Shown piece after piece: positions 6,174 to 9,364 of a stretch of 9,364 bases of DNA. A program made the position numbers and the translations under genes. The DNA comes from Acidimicrobiaceae bacterium (lineage in GTDB: Bacteria > Actinomycetota > Acidimicrobiia > Acidimicrobiales > Aldehydirespiratoraceae), in contig VXNG01000162.1 of NCBI GenBank assembly GCA_009840695.1, positions 1 to 9,364 of the forward strand, given 5' to 3'. Position 1 is the first letter of the stretch. The number at the start of each line of letters is the position of its first letter. The notes under the pieces were generated by a model. The model saw only the letters and a list, made by a program, of their open reading frames with translations. It was not told where the DNA came from and searched no databases.

Positions 6174-7079
6174 ATGGAAGTCGGATTCATCGGGCTGGGG
6201 AACATCGGCGGCCCCTGCGCCAAGCACCTCCTCGACGCCGGCCATCGTGTGACCGTGTTTGACATCCGCGGGGACGCCGTCGAGCGGATCGCCCAACTCG
6301 GAGCCCGTACGGCACGATCGCCGGCGCGGGTGGCTGCGGAGACCGGCAGCGTGTTCCTGTCGCTGCCGACGCCCGCAGCCGCTCATGAGGTGGTGGCCGG
6401 CGAGGGAGGGCTGCTCGAGTCGGCCCGTCCGGGTCTGGTGGTCGTGGACCTCTCCACCAACTCGGTGGGCACGGCCCGCGCCCTGTTCGAGCAGTGCCGC
6501 CAGGCCGAGGTCGACTACCTCGACTGCCCGGTGTCCGGCGGAGCTTGGGCCGCCGAACGCGGCGATCTCGCCCTGATGCCGTCGGGTGACGAGTCCGCCT
6601 TTCGTCGTGTGCGCGATGCGCTGGTGTGCTTCGGCAAGGACGACACGCAGTGGCTGGGGCCGTCGGGAACCGGCACCCTGATGAAGCTCATCAACAACCA
6701 GGTCTTCCTGGTGGCTACGCAGGTCTTCGGTGAGGGATACCTGCTGGCGGCCAAGGCAGGACTTGATGTACCCAGGTTCCTCGAGGTGCTGAGGGCCAGT
6801 TCGGCGGGCATGTACATGCCACTGGCCGACATGATCGTCAAGCGCCAGTGGGAGTCGTCCAGCTACGACCTCTCCCTGGCCGAGAAGGATCTGCGGCTGG
6901 CTCTGGAGTCCGCGGCCGAGATCGGAACACCGCTGCCGCTCACCGAAGCGGCCCATGGGGTGCTGGCCCGTTCGGTGGAGGCGGGCCTGGCCGGCAAGTT
7001 CTTCATAGGTGCCATGGAGATCCTCGAGGCCGATGCCGGCTTCACGGCCCCCGTCCCGCCGGCCATGGAAGCCCAATGA
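6174..7079 (+). CDS. 3-hydroxyisobutyrate dehydrogenase-family NAD(P)-dependent oxidoreductase
   Basis: The 301-residue enzyme belongs to the beta-hydroxyacid dehydrogenase family, which oxidises 3-hydroxyisobutyrate or reduces tartronate semialdehyde and similar acids with NAD(P). An N-terminal Rossmann fold opens with G-F-I-G-L-G-N-I-G (GxGxxG at 7-12). The substrate-binding signature is D-C-P-V-S-G-G around Ser121-Gly123 (usual form D-A-P-V-S-G-G). The catalytic lysine is Lys171 in L-M-K-L-I-N-N, followed by Asn174 and Asn175. A helical C-terminal domain with E-K-D-L-R-L-A-L completes the usual length of about 300. The residue after strand 2 is Asp (V-F-D-I-R), which favours NAD over NADP. 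ATG 6174 is fixed by the fold starting at residue 2; GGAG at 6168-6171 is unusually close, so the mRNA may be nearly leaderless. The stop overlaps the P450 start (ATGA). The exact substrate is unknown. Confidence 0.92.
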   Translation: MEVGFIGLGNIGGPCAKHLLDAGHRVTVFDIRGDAVERIAQLGARTARSPARVAAETGSVFLSLPTPAAAHEVVAGEGGLLESARPGLVVVDLSTNSVGTARALFEQCRQAEVDYLDCPVSGGAWAAERGDLALMPSGDESAFRRVRDALVCFGKDDTQWLGPSGTGTLMKLINNQVFLVATQVFGEGYLLAAKAGLDVPRFLEVLRASSAGMYMPLADMIVKRQWESSSYDLSLAEKDLRLALESAAEIGTPLPLTEAAHGVLARSVEAGLAGKFFIGAMEILEADAGFTAPVPPAMEAQ

Positions 7080-8332
7080 CCGCGGAGCTCCGGATACCGG
7101 ACTTGAGCAGCTACGAGACGTTCGTCAACGGTTTTCCCCACGACGCGTTCATGCAGTTGCGCGAGCACGCGCCGGTGTGGTGGCACGAGCCGACCGTGCG
7201 AACGCCCGACGGCGAGGGCTTCTGGTGCGTGAGCTCCCACGAATTCGTCGTCGAGGTGTTCCGCAGCCCCCGGACCTATTCGTCGCACACCGGCGGCGAC
7301 CGTCCCTACGGGGGCACGATGATCAATGACATGGAGATGAGCGGGAAGCTCCTCAACATGATGGACGACCCCCGCCACCAGCGCATCCGCCAGCTCGTCA
7401 GCAAGGGATTCACTCCCAAGCGGATAGCGCGTCTCAAGAGCGATCTCGAGGCCATCGCCGACCGGACCCTGGATGCAGTAGCTCCGAAACAGGGAGGCCG
7501 TGGGAGTTGCGACATCGTGGTCGACGTCGCCGCCGAGTTGCCGCTCCAGGCCATCTGCCTGTTGTTGGGCGCCCCCAACGAGGATCGCCACGCGCTGTGC
7601 GAGTGGGTCGACATCACATCGTCGGACTTCAGTGAAGAGGTTCCGTCGTCGGTGCGGTCAGAGGCCAGCGCACATCTGTTCCAGTACGGCCAGAGGCTGA
7701 TCCGGGACCGCACCGCCGAGCCCCGCGACGACCTGCTGTCGGTGGTGATCCACGGGGAGTTGCCCGACCAGGACCCGTCCCGCCTCGACGAGACCGAGGT
7801 GGCGATGTTCTGGAGCCTGCTGTTCACGGCCGGGGCGGAGACCACCCGCAAGGCGATCGCCTCCGGCATCTGGGAGCTCTCCAAGTCGCCCGAGCAGCTC
7901 GATGCTCTCCGAGCCGACCGGTCCCTCATGCCGACGGCCATCGAGGAGATCGTCCGATGGACGACGCCGTCGGTGTACAAGCGCCGCACGGCGACCTGCG
8001 ACACCGTCCTCGGAGGGCAGCGGATCCGCGCCGGCGAGAAGGTGGTCGTCTGGGAGATGTCGGCCAACCGCGACGCAGCGGTCTTCGACGAGCCGTTCGA
8101 GTTCCGCATAGATCGGGCGCCGAACAACCACGTCGCGTTCGGGCATGGACCCCACTTCTGCCTGGGAGCCAACCTGGCCCGGCTGGAGATCGATGTGATG
8201 CTGAATGCCGTCCTGGACCGCTGGCACGACATCGAGGCCACCGGCGAGCCGACCTACACCCGCACCAACCGGCTGTCGGGACTGCGGACCCTGCCCGTCG
8301 CCTTCATCGACGCCGGAATGGTCCATGCCTAG
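7076..8332 (+). CDS. Cytochrome P450, CYP124/125/142-like
   Basis: The 418-residue soluble haem monooxygenase uses electrons from a ferredoxin and reductase, not encoded here, to hydroxylate its substrate. The I-helix oxygen-binding motif A-G-A-E-T-T is at 252-257, the K-helix E-I-V-R at 291-294, and the haem loop F-G-H-G-P-H-F-C-L-G has the ligand Cys362. The segment M-M-D-D-P-R-H-Q-R-I-R-Q-L-V-S-K-G-F-T-P and the N-terminal F-V-N-G-F-P-H-D resemble the mycobacterial P450s that oxidise terminal methyl groups of sterol side chains and branched lipids; this is recalled similarity, not an alignment. ATG 7076 overlaps the dehydrogenase stop in ATGA, so translation is probably coupled; the open frame upstream to 6848 lies within the dehydrogenase gene. 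The 3' end overlaps the hydrolase start by 8 bp. Substrate remains open: sterols, terpenes and fatty acids are all possible. Confidence 0.93.
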   Translation: MTAELRIPDLSSYETFVNGFPHDAFMQLREHAPVWWHEPTVRTPDGEGFWCVSSHEFVVEVFRSPRTYSSHTGGDRPYGGTMINDMEMSGKLLNMMDDPRHQRIRQLVSKGFTPKRIARLKSDLEAIADRTLDAVAPKQGGRGSCDIVVDVAAELPLQAICLLLGAPNEDRHALCEWVDITSSDFSEEVPSSVRSEASAHLFQYGQRLIRDRTAEPRDDLLSVVIHGELPDQDPSRLDETEVAMFWSLLFTAGAETTRKAIASGIWELSKSPEQLDALRADRSLMPTAIEEIVRWTTPSVYKRRTATCDTVLGGQRIRAGEKVVVWEMSANRDAAVFDEPFEFRIDRAPNNHVAFGHGPHFCLGANLARLEIDVMLNAVLDRWHDIEATGEPTYTRTNRLSGLRTLPVAFIDAGMVHA

Positions 8333-9152
8333 GGCTCGCCACGGCGAGATCGAGATCGCCTATGAAGCCTTTGGCGCTGAGGGCGATCCTGCCCTGATCC
8401 TGCTCCACGGCCTCGGTTCGAGCATGCTCGTGTTTCCGGAGGACCTGTGCGCCGGATTCGTCGATCGCGGCTTCTTCGTGTTGCGCATGGACCACCGCGA
8501 CTCCGGGCTGTCCACGGTTCTGGCCGACGGTGCCCGCTACACCCTCGAAGACATGGCCACCGATGTGGTCGTGGTGCTCGACACCGCCGGCTGCGATCGC
8601 GCCATTATCTGCGGCTACTCGCTCGGGGGAATGGTGGCGCAGGTTGCGGCGGCTTCCTTCGGCGCCCGGGTCGCCGGTCTGGTCTCCATCTCGTCGCACA
8701 CCGGAGAGCCGGGTGTCGGCGATCCCACGCCCGAGGCTCTGGCCGCCCTCACCGCTCCCCCCGCGGCCACAGTTGCCGAGCAGATCGAGGTGGATCTGGC
8801 CGGCTACCGGATCTGGTCCAGTCCCGATTGGCGTAACGAGCAGGCCGAGCGGGAATACCTGGACCGCAGCTACCGCCGGGCATGGCATCCGGGCGCATCT
8901 GAGCGCCAGTTCAAGGCTGCGGCCCGGAGCGGCGACCGAGCCGACGAGTTGCGAGGCCTCGATGTACCCACGCTGGTGATCCATGGAAGTGCCGATCCGC
9001 TGATCACCCCCGACGCTGGCCGCCGAACCGCCGAGTTGGTGCCGGGTGCCGAGCACCTGGAGATCGAGGGCATGGGCCACGATCTGCCGCCGCAGGTGTG
9101 GGCCAGCATCATCAGCGCGGTGACTGCGCTGGCGGCCCGCATCGCCTGGTGA
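8325..9152 (+). CDS. Alpha/beta-fold hydrolase
   Basis: The 275-residue protein has a complete alpha/beta hydrolase set. The oxyanion region is L-L-H-G-L-G (His28-Gly29), followed by M-D-H-R-D-S-G-L-S. The nucleophile elbow is G-Y-S-L-G-G with Ser99. The acid is Asp224 in H-G-S-A-D-P-L-I-T-P, and the base is His252 in G-M-G-H-D-L-P. The R-D-x-G-x-S segment and overall layout resemble esterases such as aclacinomycin methylesterase RdmC, so hydrolysis of an ester or lactone is likely, but the substrate cannot be told. A cap of about 75 residues lies between Ser99 and Asp224. ATG 8325 overlaps the P450 end by 8 bp and the conserved fold starts soon after; the upstream open frame to 8205 lies inside the P450 gene. 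It probably acts in the same pathway as the P450 and dehydrogenase. No signal peptide is present, so it is cytoplasmic. Confidence 0.9.
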   Translation: MPRARHGEIEIAYEAFGAEGDPALILLHGLGSSMLVFPEDLCAGFVDRGFFVLRMDHRDSGLSTVLADGARYTLEDMATDVVVVLDTAGCDRAIICGYSLGGMVAQVAAASFGARVAGLVSISSHTGEPGVGDPTPEALAALTAPPAATVAEQIEVDLAGYRIWSSPDWRNEQAEREYLDRSYRRAWHPGASERQFKAAARSGDRADELRGLDVPTLVIHGSADPLITPDAGRRTAELVPGAEHLEIEGMGHDLPPQVWASIISAVTALAARIAW

Positions 9153-9236
9153 GAGTCAGTCGACCAGAATCCCTGTAGTTGTGTCATCGATGCGCAGGGA
9201 CGCGCACCTCTCATACGGACAGCACGGAGGGAAGGC
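9153..9236 (+). other. Gap before the racemase gene with a strong ribosome binding site
   Basis: The 84-bp gap ends in GGAGGGAAGG (9226-9235), whose GGAGG lies 6 nt from the ATG at 9237 and is the clearest ribosome binding site in the right-hand gene set. A weak -10-like TGTAGT (9174-9179) lacks a supporting -35 element, and no terminator hairpin was seen, so the racemase may be cotranscribed or have its own promoter. Confidence 0.4.
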
Positions 9237-9364
9237 ATGGGACCGCTAGAGGGAATCCGCGTGATCGAGATCGCCGGCATCGGGCCGGGCCCGTTCTGCG
9301 CCATGATGCTGGCCGACATGGGCGCCGACGTCGTCCGGGTCGACCGGGCCTCCGCGGTGCGGGG
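9237..9364 (+). CDS. Alpha-methylacyl-CoA racemase / CoA-transferase family III, N-terminal fragment
   Basis: Only the first 42 residues are in the window. They begin [18 protein letters not shown] and continue with [15 protein letters not shown]. This is nearly the same as the start of Mycobacterium tuberculosis Mcr as I recall it; A-G-I-G-P-G-P is typical of the racemase branch, whereas true CoA-transferases of the family usually have other sequences there. Such racemases interconvert (R)- and (S)-2-methylacyl-CoA esters, letting methyl-branched chains from sterols or isoprenoids enter beta-oxidation, which needs the S form. The catalytic residues lie beyond the right edge, so activity cannot be confirmed. 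A strong GGAGG ribosome binding site fixes the start. Confidence 0.88.
   Translation, partial: MGPLEGIRVIEIAGIGPGPFCAMMLADMGADVVRVDRASAVR

Noticed and set aside
6848..7075. Extended P450 start at 6848
   Set aside because: The extension is out of frame within the well-supported dehydrogenase gene; the P450 family begins at the ATG at 7076.
8205..8324. Extended alpha/beta hydrolase start at 8205
   Set aside because: These codons lie in the P450 C-terminal region in another frame and give a low-complexity Pro/Ser/Thr sequence; the fold starts after ATG 8325.

Overview
This is a GC-rich window with actinobacterial character: dense gene packing, GTG and TTG starts, start-stop overlaps, a mycobacterial-type P450 and a mycobacterial-type alpha-methylacyl-CoA racemase. 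Long plant-like leucine-rich repeats together with these enzymes suggest an environmental lineage such as the Acidimicrobiia. That placement is inference from family resemblance, not a computed result.

Layout. (1) Positions 1-581 hold the 3' end of a plus-strand gene for a plant-type leucine-rich-repeat protein. It is followed by a perfect GC-rich hairpin that could end its transcript. (2) Positions 618-4810 hold a plus-strand thiamine-uptake operon: a candidate promoter, a TPP riboswitch (THI element), then thiB (periplasmic-type binding lipoprotein), thiP (two-domain permease) and thiQ (ATPase). The three proteins form one ABC importer for thiamine and its phosphates, and the riboswitch would shut it down when intracellular TPP is high. 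The riboswitch carries the thiB ribosome binding site inside its conserved 3' half. A 176-bp gap between thiP and thiQ holds two near-identical 58-bp copies of a palindromic repeat. (3) Positions 4807-6078, minus strand, encode a 12-helix MFS transporter of unknown substrate; its stop codon overlaps that of thiQ. (4) From 6174 to the right edge runs a plus-strand catabolic-looking set: a 3-hydroxyisobutyrate-dehydrogenase-family oxidoreductase, a cytochrome P450 of the CYP124/125/142 type, an alpha/beta hydrolase, and the start of an alpha-methylacyl-CoA racemase (CoA-transferase family III). The first three overlap at their start and stop codons and are probably translationally coupled. The racemase has its own strong ribosome binding site after an 84-bp gap.

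How they may work together. The thi genes are a textbook uptake module with textbook regulation. In the right-hand set, a P450 that oxidises terminal methyl groups of branched chains, a dehydrogenase acting on beta-hydroxy acids, and a racemase acting on 2-methylacyl-CoA esters share one chemical theme: breakdown of alpha-methyl-branched chains, as in sterol side chains or isoprenoids. This is a hypothesis from gene order and family chemistry. I found no CRISPR array, tRNA, rRNA, insertion sequence or phage gene. No clearly new system is visible; the repeat pair in the thi operon is the least explained sequence.
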